Counted from the stretch's first letter, positions 1-10,822 are shown. The stretch is 28,586 nt of DNA from Temnopleurus reevesii (GCA_036244855.1 BQKZ01007659.1:1-28586); one strand, 5' to 3'. Numbers and translations: made by a program. The notes: generated by a model from the sequence alone, not told the origin.

Positions 1-2640
1 CGATGTACCTGTCACACACTTACATTTAATCATATGCAATGTGGTTTTACTTCAAGCTTTTCATTTCTACATATACGCTCAAATTAATAGTCGCTACAGT
101 ACTGAGTCGCTTATAGCCATGTTAGCAGTACGCTAAAATACGAAGATAATAAATTATGATGATCGTAATATTCTCAAATGGGAATAGAATATGCAGAAGA
201 AAACCCTCTGAGCATACGTCTCAAAGCGCAAATATGTGACTGGTCTTTAAGAAGCATGAGGAAGCAGCAGCATCTAAATTGAATTCTACGCGCCTAATCC
301 TAGACGTCGTCGGCAACAGATTTCGGTACAAAAGCACCTTTAAATTGAATATATTTTCTTGTACTTCCCCTTAAATCTACATGCAGACGGCTGTTCCTAC
401 ATTCTGTTGATACAAGCTTACAGATTTCATCACACAACACATTTGCATTAACTACATTTCATTGCATTTGGTTGTATACGCGAGAGTACCATTCCTATGT
501 AGTTTCTTGTCATGCTTGTACTTTTCCGTAATGCTATACCTTTTTTTTTTGTAGCAGGTAGTTGTTCTTTGTAACTTTGATACAACATGTATACTTCATG
601 TGCCTGGAGCCTATTTAATTTGCTTAGATTGTTTGTTATGCTTGCCTTTCAGTCGATGAAGTGATGGTGGATAGCCCACGACTCTTGAAATTGACATCGG
701 CCAATAAATATTGTGCTTTTTAAAGAAAGCAAATGTGAATTCGAATATGTTTCTCCTTCGATTTTTTTTTTTAGTTTTTCAAAAAGGTATCTACATGTTC
801 AAAACCATTTACTGTTTTTTTTATAAAGAATTGACGAGGTTCAAAAGAGGTCGTTTGATGTGTAATCTTTATGAAACCTTCCAAGGCAAGGAGCATGACA
901 TTATTAGACCCTCCAAGAGCCATCTTAAGAAGTGACCAGTTGCACATTTTTAGTTCACGGATGATCATTTTTTTTGTGGTTGGACCCTTAATTTGTAAAT
1001 ATCTATAGACAGCGAGTACTCGTCGCCAATAGGGTCGGGTCGCCCTATATCAATTCATCCCGTAGACATCTGCGGGTTAAACCATTAAACATGTATTATT
1101 TTTTTTTCTTTATTGTTTTATATACTTATTAGTTAGTGACTGATTTTCCCAAGAAATTTGTCGAAAACCGAAATAAAATCTAACTGATTGCACCAGCCAT
1201 CTATTCAAAATTCTAAAAAATGAATCACCTGAATTGTATAAGATCATTGGACCTGTATATTCTAAGTGCAAATCAAGTGTTGTAGAAATATCAATGGAAA
1301 ACGAACCTTCCATCGAAATAATATTAAATAATTATATGCACACACGTAGTTGGTTTCGACTCCACAGAATTTGTCTGCAATGGGATGAAAAGATATATTC
1401 ATGCATTTTCTGCAACCCTAAATATTAAGATTACTATACTCAGGTCTATTGGCTTCCTTAAACATTTTAGGCCTACTTTCATTAACGCTGTAGCAAAGGT
1501 TTCTGATTATCGATATTTCAAATCATTCGTTGGTTTTCTCTCACAGCATATACACAGTAATCAAAATACTCATCTGAATTTTACTCAAGATAATCTGGGC
1601 ATAAGTTTGCATGATTAGTCTAAAAAATTCTACAATTTTTTTTTTAGTTCATGGCAATTTTCTTAAATCCAGCTTTCTAAATGAAAGTCTACTCATATTG
1701 TAACCCATGGCAACTAATTTTGGTTTGGTCTAAATAAAAACGGCAAGAATGCCCGCTGAAAAGGGCTCTAAACCTCTTTGACCAAAGCTAATCCTTATGG
1801 AGCAAAAACAGAAAATCGAAGAAGACATCAAAAATTTAGATCAAGCATATCTAGAATTATCAAAAGAAAGGCAATCTCGAAGCAGATGGTCTGGTGTATT
1901 TCCGTCGACGATCATCGATATTTTCTGGCTTTGAGCGAAAAAGGTGAAAATCAGCTTCAGTTTTTCCCTCGCCCCACGCATGGTTGATGACGACATGCCA
2001 GTTCCCGCGCAACAAGCGATGGTCGCCTGCGATTCGACTATACAGACTCGACCGGAGATGAGAGAGGGTTAATGAAAATCTCTGGTGACAGATGCAGTAT
2101 ACTCCCCCGAGGGGTTGGTCTTCGAGACGAATGATGACCAGTGACTGATTATATAACCCCAATTTCCTCGGAGGAGGAATCGATGAAATGTCATCTCATT
2201 GCTTCTTAAACTTGCCTTTGTAACGTCGTGAAAACGAGAGTTAGATGAGGAACAGCGCAATCCGTGACTCCCCCGGAGGCAGACGGCTGCATCCATTCCC
2301 AATTTGGAAAGATGATTAGACACAAGATAAATGCTATCTACACTCTAAAAAAAATCGAGCAAAATAAACTCACTATCAGATAGAAAAGCAACATGCATGA
2401 AAGAATGATAAACTCGAACATAATATCAAGTCAGACATGCTCCTTCTTACACGCTATTGGGCATCAATTATTAAAAGAAAAATTGTTCATATTCTTCTTA
2501 CACAATACAGCACGAGTGTCCTTTGAAACTCAGTATTGTGGTCAGGTTTTTGAGAGTGTAGGGGAGCAGAGACAGGCTTATGACACTCAGCGCATAGAAA
2601 TAAAGATTACTGAGGACTTATCAATGAAACATGACATGTA
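1..2640. other. non-coding AT-rich stretch, no gene recognised
   Basis: I see no recognisable gene or repeat family here. Most of it is AT-rich with short T runs (for example 541-550). A patch at about 1880-2300 is noticeably richer in G+C and has several short CCCCCGAGGGG-like palindromic clusters (2103, 2189 and 2270 areas). Open frames on both strands overlap in this patch, which fits fewer AT-rich stop codons rather than coding. A 45-codon frame at 1797-1934 has a lysine/glutamate-rich, coiled-coil-like start, but it lies in a purine-rich stretch that would give such a composition by chance. Confidence 0.5.
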
Positions 2641-2965
2641 GAGGCGCCGTAGTGTGTGGAGGCGCCGTAGTGTAGTGGTTCTGACTCTCGCCTTTCAACA
2701 AGAGGGTCGCAGGTTTGAAACCCACCTATGCCTATGGCGTCAATTTCATTCAGCAAGAAATTAATCCACATTGTGCTGCACTCAACCCAGGTGAGGTGAA
2801 TGGGTACCTGGTAGGAATATTTATTCCTTAAAACGCCAAGTGTGCTGCGCTGATGCGGCTGACGGGCTAAAGCCAGGGTAATAATGCTACAATTGTAGAG
2901 CGCCTAGAGAATTCTAATGAAGAGTTGATAAGCGCTATATAAAAGCCGTTCATTAATTAATTAAT
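2641..2965 (+). mobile_element. tRNA-derived SINE, copy 1 (full length, duplicated 5' end)
   Basis: This is a short interspersed element with an RNA polymerase III type internal promoter. Box A (TAGTGTAGTGG) lies at 2668-2678 and a decayed box B (GGTTTGAAACC) at 2712-2722. The body shares long blocks with the copies at 5483, 21551 and 27692, including TTGTGCTGCACTCAACCCAG and the AAAGCCAGGGTAATAAT block. It ends in GCGCTATATAAA followed by an ATTAATTAATTA tail. The first 15 bases (GAGGCGCCGTAGTGT) occur twice, at 2641-2655 and 2659-2673, a period of 18. I see no clear target-site duplication. Family membership is clear from the internal comparison; a family name is not claimed. Confidence 0.85.
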
Positions 2966-3021
2966 GCATATGTCTAAATTTGATAGACCTTCACTTTTTA
3001 CTGATTCTTTAATATCGAATA

Positions 3022-3163
3022 GGGCCCTGTAATACAAAGGTTTGCGACTAATCGCTAATTTGGAAGACGAATTCTAATTAGTTTCTATTGAACGAATACA
3101 ACAGCGAAGTTGATGAGCTATTCTAATTAGCGAATAATCGCAAAACACAATGTTACGGGGCCC
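3022..3163. mobile_element. palindromic MITE-like element A
   Basis: An inverted repeat of about 142 bp. The left end reads GGGCCCTGTAA and, after a short gap, TTTGCGA and CGCTAATT. The right end, reverse-complemented, reads GGGCCCCGTAA, TTTTGCGA and CGCTAATT. The arms are about 40 bases each with scattered mismatches, around a centre near 3092. This structure is typical of a non-autonomous DNA transposon (MITE). There is no coding capacity. The flanks (AATAG on the left, AGATT on the right) give no certain target duplication, so I do not assign a superfamily. Confidence 0.7.
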
Positions 3164-4511
3164 AGATTATACTTTTATCTAATATCATCTTGGAATATCA
3201 GATAAGTTTGCTTATAATTTCACAGTATGGAAAGACGAATGGAAAAAATACACCTTTCAATCATTTTTCGAAATGCAAAACCAAGAATTGAATCTCTCGA
3301 GCCATATTATACTTGTTTCTAATGACGGGGAAAATGATTTATGTTTGTCTTCATGCTGCCGCACAGGCTTTCTGAGAACCACGATTTAATCTAACATCGC
3401 ATACAATGTATATGGTCTTAATGCATTTAGTATAGTGCACTTTTCGTTAACGTAATCTAGCTAGAATTTAAAGCCGCATGGGTATGTAACAAGATAATGT
3501 AAAACTCAAATGTATCAGACATCTGACTTGTCACTAAATCCCTCTCAACATGGAATATACACGATTATTGCAACATCCCAAACCGAGAAAACCACGCACG
3601 TATACTGCCAGATGCAACATTAGACAGATTGAAGCGAAAAAGAACATGAGAGGGGACTTCAACCAAGTAGGTATCTGATTAATAGTGAATCTAGGACGCC
3701 ATATATGTCAACCCACTTTAAACTTTCTCCGTATCATAAGGGAGAAAAACATGGTAATAAAATGAAACCCGCCTCTGGTCCTATTACATTTTAGAAGAGT
3801 GGTCGTGTGAAGATGTTGTGCAGTGACGAAGCACTACACTTGGGGCGATGCTGCTATAACTTTCGTATAACGCTCGTCACCTTCCCGCCAAAACAATGAG
3901 GGGGAAAGTCACATGATCGAAAAGCGCGGGAAATGGCAACGGTCATGATTTATTCATAGACTACACAATGAATGAATAAAGAAATCTCCTCAAGCGGATA
4001 GTCAGAATCGATGGATTTAACTTCTGTCTCGTTCAAGGGGATGAAGCCCGTAATCCAAAAATACGGATTGAAAAAAAAAATATAATGGCCTTGTCTCTTT
4101 CATCAATTAATGTACCATGGATAAAACGAAACGATAATACAACGCCCACGAATTATTAGTATTGGTACAAAACCGGGGAACGTAATTTCTAATTCATTCT
4201 ATATTTCAAGCATGGAGTCTATTTTGAATGATGATTTATTGATTAATCGAAGCGTGGGTTTCCAGCGCAGATAATATCCATCATTACAATAGCAAATTAT
4301 GAACCGTGCCTGGATATCTTTTTATATTAATGCTGTCTCATTCTCGTTCAATTCCTTTTATTAGCCATTAATTCCATTAAATTGGAAACACAATACAATA
4401 GATATTGAGTCCTCTCTAGCGGATGTGATTTGAATACATCTATATATGTTCAAGTTGAAATACGGAAGAACATAGATTCGTGCTAAGTCCAATACAGACG
4501 GAGATATCCAT
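3164..4511. other. stretch without recognisable genes
   Basis: AT-rich unique-looking sequence. I see no gene, no dispersed repeat shared with the rest of the window and no long open frame. Confidence 0.45.
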
Positions 4512-4642
4512 GGAATTTGGAATTTATTCATTTGAACGTCATTGACATGTACAGCCAACATTTTGTTCTGATTGGAATTTGGAATTTGGAATTTATTCAT
4601 TTGAACGTCATTGACATGTACAGCCAACATTTTGTTCTGATT
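4512..4642. repeat. perfect 62-bp tandem duplication with GGAATTT units
   Basis: A 62-base unit at 4512-4573 recurs without a visible mismatch at 4581-4642; the offset is 69 bases. The 7 bases between the copies are one more GGAATTT, so GGAATTT occurs twice before the first copy's body and three times before the second's. Because 69 is divisible by 3, open frames pass through both copies on both strands and give repeated peptides. I read this as a by-product, not as a repeat protein. Perfect identity means a recent duplication or an assembly effect. Confidence 0.95.
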
Positions 4643-5482
4643 ACATTTTTTTTCATACACATTGTGTATGTCATGTCAAATGGGGGAAAATTGTTATGTT
4701 GTCTTTTGTAAAATGTTCTCTTATTACGGGGATGGCGGCTTTTTTTTGCAGGAGGAGAGCATTTTTGTATTTCAAAATACAATGAGAGTAGCCGCTGTTT
4801 GCAAAGATGATCTCAACATTTTATTGTTCGATCCTAATGAGATAGCATCATTCTAACATAGCAACACATGATATCAAGTTGTACGTTTTTAATTGTTAGA
4901 TTAAACAAAACGGATGCGATAAAAAAACAGGCTCTCATTTTACTCGGATAGTGTACGAAGTAGTATTACGTATCAATGAAAACACAGGCTGAAAACATTC
5001 AGGGGAGGGGGGGGGGGGGGTGAGGTGGATAGGTTTATGTATGTAAACGTGCTTGTTGGTGGATTTTAAGGGGGCATAATGAATGTAGGGACGCTAGAAG
5101 ATAATCCACCGAACTTGTGTATATAAAGAACATTAACGTTTGTCCTCCATGCTAAAAGCAAATGAAAAAGAGATTTAGCCTTAAAACATGTCCTTGTGAA
5201 ACATGATAAAACAGGAAAAAGAATAAGTGCTTTACACATTCCCTGGGGAGGAAACACTCATCGTTTGGAAGAAAACTACTCTTGCTGATTAATACAAAGT
5301 CTCTAAAATGAGTCGAAGGACATTTGCACTGCATCAATTTACAGTTCGAGTCGGACACTAATACAACATAATTTGGGAAATTTCCTACCTATAGAAAATG
5401 ATATAAAAAGATGTAAGTGATAGAAATGATATTTAAACATCCAGATGCAATTTCTGTAGAAATCATTATAAAATATACATAT
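4643..5482. other. stretch without recognisable genes, contains a G-run
   Basis: No gene recognised. The only structured sequence is the G-rich run listed separately at 5002-5020. The rest is AT-rich and looks unique within the window. Confidence 0.45.
5002..5020 (+). repeat. poly-G run (G4-A-G14)
   Basis: Four G, one A, then fourteen consecutive G. It could form a G-quadruplex on the plus strand, and its length is likely to vary between individuals. Nothing nearby suggests a promoter or gene. Confidence 0.9.
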
Positions 5483-5776
5483 GTGGAAGCGTCATGGTGT
5501 AGTGGTTATGACCCTCACATTACGGAAGGTCGGAGGTTCGAATCCAACCCATGACACTAATTACATTCAACAAAAATTCTGTCCATTCTATGTTATACTC
5601 AACTCAGGTGAAAATTGGTACCAGGTAGAAATTTAATCCTTGAAATGCTTGAAAGCCTTAATGGATTGATCGGTAGTTAAAGCCAGGGTAATAAAAATGG
5701 TACCTAGGTGCAAGAGCAGTGTAGAGCATATCCAGATAATGTTTGTGCGATATAGATAGACCTAATATTATTAGTG
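5483..5776 (+). mobile_element. tRNA-derived SINE, copy 2 (full length, diverged)
   Basis: Same family as the copies at 2641 and 27692. Box A is TGGTGTAGTGG at 5495-5505 and box B is a perfect GGTTCGAATCC at 5535-5545. The body keeps recognisable blocks (ACTCAACTCAGGTGAA, ACCAGGTAGAA, TTAAAGCCAGGGTAATAA) but is more diverged than the other copies. The tail block has decayed to TGCGATATAGATAGACC followed by an ATTATTA run. An insertion-like ATGGTACCTAGGTGCAAG lies between the AGGGTAATAA block and the tail. No clear target duplication. The promoter boxes are better kept than the body, but I cannot say whether it is transcribed. Confidence 0.85.
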
Positions 5777-6300
5777 TTATGTATCCAAACTGAGCTCATA
5801 CGTTGCTCTTTATATAGGGCCCTCCCTTTTTATGGTCTCCTCTTTCTCTCTCCTCTCAATGTTTTTTGTGTTATTTTACCCTTTTCTATCCTAGCTGATA
5901 TGGACATTCAACTACTGTAAATGTTGACACATTCCCATTAAATAACAGCACATACATGAATTGGACATACGATCACTTTTATAAATAATTAAGTAAACTA
6001 AAAGTCGATACTTTCCGATACGCCTGGAAACAAAATCAATTGAAACAATTTCCACGTAAATCATTTTTGTCTTCCTGTATAATGATTATACGTTCATTGG
6101 CATTCTTCAACCTACGGTTAATTTCCCAAATGCTAGCCACAACTGTCATACAGGAACTCCTAAAATAACATCAGCCTCCAGGCCCTATCATCCCAAATAT
6201 TTCTCAGGAGAATTCTATCGCAGAAGCGATTTGATCAGAGGAAATTTGGAAATCATTGGAAGGAGGAAAATTAAAGGGTTACCATGCGGTTATCGATGGT

Positions 6301-6412
6301 GTTTTCCCCACGAGAGAGTTTTATCTGCAAACAAGCTTAGTGATTGACATTAACGGGCGGCATACGTCCACATCTAAAGTAGATAACGAATGGTGACATT
6401 TCACTGGAGATG
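6301..6412 (+). repeat. diverged dispersed repeat, copy 1
   Basis: Pairs with 6725-6815. Shared blocks in order are GAGAGA-GTTTT, CTGCAAACA, ATACGTCCACATCTA, AGATAACGAATG and, further on, TGGAGATGCAA. Relative to the second copy, this one has about 27 extra bases between CTGCAAACA and ATACGTCC. The order and spacing of the blocks argue for common origin, but the divergence is high and I do not recognise the family. Confidence 0.4.
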
Positions 6413-6724
6413 CAACATGTTGCGTGCACACCTTGCGAAATGCAGCGTGGACCCGTTTACACATGGGGATTGTGTTACTGCATCTCTTGGCGCATAATTC
6501 GATTATTCCTCCCCAAACAATCTTCATTTTGTTGATCACAATTAAGTTGATGACCAATCACTTATATTTATCGATTTACTAGATGCATGTGTACGTGTAG
6601 ACTTGAAGAAGGTCTGATAAAAAGATACAACGGAGGGGAAGAAGTAGAAGGAAAACGATGATGTAGATGAGGAAGAAAAAAATGTATGAGTTTGCTGTAT
6701 TTATCATTAATAGTGAGCGTATTT

Positions 6725-6815
6725 AGGAGAGACAGTTTTCTTTACCTGCAAACATGATACGTCCATATCTACTGAAGATAACAAATGATGCTATACAATG
6801 TTTAACTGAGATGTA
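6725..6815 (+). repeat. diverged dispersed repeat, copy 2
   Basis: Second member of the pair starting at 6301. Blocks are GAGAGACAGTTTT, CTGCAAACATG, ATACGTCCATATCTACTGA, AGATAACAAATGATG and ACTGAGATGTAA. It lacks the roughly 27-base segment present in the first copy. It could be a locally duplicated segment or two insertions of one old element. Confidence 0.4.
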
Positions 6816-8066
6816 AGAAAGAGAGAGATGTGCCGCCCCGTAAAAATGTATACATTATTATAGTAGTTGTCACGGTGTTCTTATTTACGATTATTTGAAT
6901 TTGTCGAATCAAATGTTCGTTTTTGGAGTTGGTGATTTTTAGATAATTAAAAAAGTGCTGTTTTTTTCCAACTTCAATGTCAATTGACCAACTACCAAAA
7001 CTTAAAGGTAGAATACATACATAAATAAACATAAAAGCCAAGGGACATTTCTTAAATAATCAAGTATTTTTTTCAAAGACATTTTTTAGATTCCAAAGTT
7101 AGTGAAGGAGGTTTCAAATGAAGTGATCCTTCTGAATATAGTAATCTAGGATACCATAACCTAAATTTTAGCATTATCCGGTGCCACTATTTGCTCTTTT
7201 CGTGAATGTATATGAACAGTAACAGACTCATTCGGTCTGGCGGTCGGTATTTGCCGAGTAACATTGCAGAATTCCACAATGTTCGGCAGCATTCGGAGAT
7301 GTTCGAGTCGAGTGGTACGAACTCTTGTGAACTCCCAGCGAAGCGTCCTTTAGGCTGTGTAATCGAATACAATCATCACCAATAATTAAATGTAATCGGC
7401 CGGAAACTCAACCACTAATCCCTCCTATTGTTTACACTGATAACGGGAATTCTGGGAAGAGTGAGAAAAATTAATGGCTAAAATGGGATGCAACGGTGAA
7501 ATTAAATTCCCTTATACGATCTCGATGGTTTACTTGAATTTCGAAAGTAAATTATGTTATATAAAGTATGATCATTGTGATGTTATTATTTTGTTTTGTT
7601 AGAGAAACTATTGGAAATTTAGGTAAGCACATAAAAGTTTGGATATTTAATCAAGCAAGAAAAATGTTGACGTGTTATAAAGGATAAGTAATTTTGGTGA
7701 TTGCATATACGGAAATAATCGTGTTAAATCTTAGGTCATTTCTCACAGAATGTTATTGTTCCCACAAAAATATTGAACATTTTGTGTCAGTTATGTCATG
7801 AAACATTAGTTCTGTGTTGTTTAAAGTATCAGTTTCGTTGTGTACGTTTGCATACTGTCTCGTGATATATCTCAGCTCTTTAACATAGGTACTGGCGATC
7901 GCTTTCATTTTGATTTATCTTGGGAATTGCGAAGATCGAAACATCATTTCATATCTGTTACAATTTATGTTTATTGCTTGGAACGAAGCTACTTTTATAC
8001 AAGATAATTAGGTAATTATGTCTGATTTGATGCAGCGATTACCTTTGACAAAAGAAAATACAAAAC

Positions 8067-8234
8067 ATGTGTTGAAATAACACCTGTTTGGTGTTGTGTA
8101 AGCTTCCAAACAATACTAATAGGTGTTTGAATATAGTAATTTGATTCCAAATGGATGCTATTTCAACATTTTTGTTGTGGACCTATATAGATTCAGGCTT
8201 GTGTAAAATGTAACACTATAGTTTTTGTAGTGTA
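8067..8234. mobile_element. truncated copy of fold-back element E
   Basis: Related to the full element at 16127-16389. Shared blocks are GTGTTGAAATAACACC, AACACCTGTT, GAATATA...TTTGATTCCAAAT, the GTGGACCTATATAGATTC block and the terminal GTAGTGTA. The outer left arm, equal to about 63 bases in the full copy, is missing here; the right end is complete and stops at TA (8233-8234). The copies are well diverged, so this is an old insertion. The short frame that begins at its right edge (8234-8434, a leucine-rich peptide) is not related to it. Confidence 0.7.
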
Positions 8235-9899
8235 TGACATTTTATCTTCAAAGGAACCGTGTAAGTTGTCCATTCTACCCCGCGAATGTGTTGCTCGTTT
8301 TGTTGCTGCTGATATTGCTATTGTCTTTTTCAGCTCTCAGTTGTGAAATCTTGGATCCGACATTGGGCTTAACATCTTTACTTTGTAAAATACATTCATT
8401 CCAAATGCTCGAATTGAATGCCGGCATTTGCTAAAGATCCCGATACTGTGTATTAAATTCCCAATATTGGACAAAAGTGGCAAACGACATTGATTTTTCT
8501 TTCATTCTCACACATGTTGCCCATCCAAATGTCCTTGGAAAGAACATTAATGACCTTCGACAGTGCATTACTGCTAACTCGATGCATAATAACGCTTTCG
8601 TGTGTCTCTGATGTCGATTTCACTGGCACCCAGACTGAAACCCGATGTGATTGTATGCAATAATACCACGGTGTCCATTTAAATTTGCATCTTTGTCTTC
8701 CCATTTTCACTTGAGTAGATATACATTAGAGAATGTCGGATTGTGATGGAGGCCCGAGGTATATGGTTCGCATGACGAGACAATGGTGCATCGCGCGTAT
8801 CAAAAACTTGGGGCACCATTTCTAAGAATTGGCATGTGTACTCTACCCATTATGGTTTATATTAACCTGGAAATCAAACCACTGGGGTCAATTTACATAT
8901 TTGGTGAAAGAAACAAAATTGAACACGAGAAGGGACAAGGGTCACGTACTTTCCCCGATCATATTTGACAGGGAGTTTTGATCAAACGGACCCCAAATAT
9001 GTCAAATTGTAGTTGATTTTGCGACGTTACACTTAGATTAAACATTTTACCCACTAAATGTTGAAATTTCTGAGGGTTCCTATTGACATAGTTTTCAATT
9101 TTCGTCACGCCAATAAACCAGTGTTCGAAACTACAAGGCTGGTTTTATGAGGCATGATGGAGCTTTTTGAGCTCATGATTTCATGAGACAACCCATATGA
9201 TTTTGTCCGTCAATACAGAAATATGTTTTAGAAATCTAATCTACTATAGTTATTTGATGTTTTTTTTTTGTTCCCCTAACAGTTTTATAATTTAACTTTT
9301 CATATATCAACAACATTTAAGGAGACTTTAAAGTAAATTCCTGTGCCGAATTGTTATTTTCACATTTCGGAATAGCACTATGAACGTGAATGTAACACAA
9401 TATCGGTATATCATTTTGAACAATAGTAGAATAGCGTTTTTGCAGTGTAGAAGAGTCATTAGAATACAAAAAAAAATCTAACTCCATGGAGACAGTTTTT
9501 GATATAGAACACGATAGTCCATAATGTTACTTTAATTAAAATGGGGATTCTACCCCTACGTCGACATGAAATGACAGATGATGGCGGTTTTGAAAGATAA
9601 CCACAAGATCGGATCACATTCAATGTCTACCCAAGTTGCAGAAGTTGATAAAAATGGATACGAATCGTGAAGATTAAATCTTCTCTGGCACAGACAAGCT
9701 CAAGATTTTTGAGCGATGAGAAGGGTACTTACGAAAACCACAAGCGATCAAACAATAAGCTGTCAACTCAATCCAATTTCAGGGGGAGATGTTTTCTGAG
9801 AAAATAAATGACGCTTGTTGCAAAGAAAGAATAGAAAGAAAACTTCATAAAAAGGAAAGGATGTAGTTTAGAGGCGTGTATCATTCAATTCTGAATATT
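8235..9899. other. stretch without recognised genes
   Basis: AT-rich. An ATG frame at 8234-8434 encodes a run of leucines (about residues 20-33) that resembles a signal peptide, but it comes from a TTG/CTG-rich stretch and nothing downstream supports a gene. TAGCGTTTTTGCAGTGTA at 9433-9450 resembles the terminus of element E and may be a stray end. I see nothing else. Confidence 0.4.
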
Positions 9900-10040
9900 T
9901 ACGCCAGAAGAAGAAGAGAGAAAGAGGATCGCCGTCTTAACGTCTCCATCCGAAAGACGGTATGCGACCAGGCTTCGAACCAACAGGCAGGAACTAACCA
10001 AAGTCTAATGGCTGTCCCGAACAGCTTGATTCCAGGCGCA
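9900..10040 (-). mobile_element. possible second SINE family, minus strand
   Basis: On the minus strand there is a perfect pol III box B, GGTTCGAAGCC (complement of 9971-9981), with a weak box A-like AAGCTGTTCGGG about 45 bases upstream, a distance typical of tRNA. Just downstream is GTCTTTCGGATGGAGACGTT, a block I recall from repeats in several animal genomes (memory, not a search). It ends near a TTCTTCTTC stretch. No copy of this family occurs elsewhere in the window, so boundaries and identity are uncertain. The 117-codon plus-strand frame across it (9876-10229) is then best read as an accident. Confidence 0.35.
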
Positions 10041-10462
10041 CGACACGGCGCCTCAGCCGTACTTTCGCATTCTCATTTTTTCTCTATGTTAGTTAAAGAT
10101 TCACGAGACACATACTCATACACGTGTAGATACAAAAGGTTAAATCACACACCCATCCACCACCGTCCCCCGTTAACACACACACATGCACACATACACT
10201 TGTTTTGGGGTAGAACTAATTTGATATGAATGGAATAAAATCGTTGTGCTTAATAAAAATGAATAAAAGAACTATCAGAAAAAGGAAGGGGACTTTAAAG
10301 AACACGAATACAACATAATATGCATGAACCATACAATATAGTTCTAGTCGAATGAAATATTAATATTCCCCTTTAGAAACAGGTCAGGTGAGGATATCTC
10401 TTGTTAACGTGTCCGAATATGTATTTCCACATATCACTATCTTCGCATCAATGCTTTCAATT

Positions 10463-10598
10463 TAATGCCCCGGTCACATAGGACACCGGAAGCAACACGA
10501 TTCATCCAGACTCTTTGTTAATTCACAGTTAAATGCCTCAGAACAACGAGTCGGGGTGAATCGTGTTGCTTCCGGGATCCAATGTGACCGGGGCTTTA
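10463..10598. mobile_element. palindromic MITE-like element B (full)
   Basis: Terminal inverted repeats of about 44 bases. The left arm runs TAATGCCCCGGTCACAT, then GGAAGCAACACGATTCATCC; the right arm is its reverse complement with only a few mismatches. The interior (10508-10547) includes CACAGTTAAATGCCTCAG. TTTA lies just outside each end (10461-10464 and 10595-10598), which may be a 4-bp target duplication or part of the repeat. There is no coding capacity. A partial copy is at 20042. This is a non-autonomous DNA element by structure; I do not assign a superfamily. Confidence 0.85.
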
Positions 10599-10822
10599 GA
10601 TGTGATTGTCAGAGCGGAATGAAAGAAGGCACTAAGGCAGAACGATGAATGGTGAAGTGCATATTTCTGGAGTAATATTCAGCGAAAATAAATCATAAAC
10701 ATTAAGATTTTTCGATAAGAGAGCAAAGGGTGGTGAAGAATTCGTTTGGTGATATGTATGGTGTGAATCAAACGCATCTGATATGGAAACGTTACATACA
10801 CACATAATCATGATAATAACAT
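10599..10822. other. short spacer
   Basis: AT-rich sequence between element B and the GAA tract. Nothing recognisable. Confidence 0.4.

Larger units (their letters stand above)
5777..8066. other. stretch with a diverged repeat pair and no recognised gene
   Basis: Apart from two related segments (6301-6412 and 6725-6815, listed separately) I find no repeat or gene. A more GC-rich patch at about 7206-7385 has a 59-codon plus-strand frame starting ATG-TAT-ATG-AAC with a balanced amino-acid composition. It has no recognised domain and is well within chance length. Confidence 0.45.

Noticed and set aside
1797..1934. 45-codon frame with a coiled-coil-like start (MEQKQKIEED)
   Set aside because: It starts in an A-rich purine stretch where such helices arise by chance; too short and without context.
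4361..4660. Minus-strand frame with a repeated 23-residue segment, like a repeat protein
   Set aside because: The repeat is the DNA tandem duplication with a period divisible by three, and it is open on both strands.
8234..8434. 66-codon frame with a signal-peptide-like leucine run
   Set aside because: The leucines come from a TTG/CTG-rich stretch and nothing downstream supports a secreted protein gene.
9433..9450. TAGCGTTTTTGCAGTGTA as an end of element E
   Set aside because: Only about 16 bases resemble the element's terminus and no arm follows; kept as a remark only.
9876..10229. 117-codon plus-strand frame
   Set aside because: It lies over a probable antisense SINE and a CA-rich stretch, so it is unlikely to be a gene.
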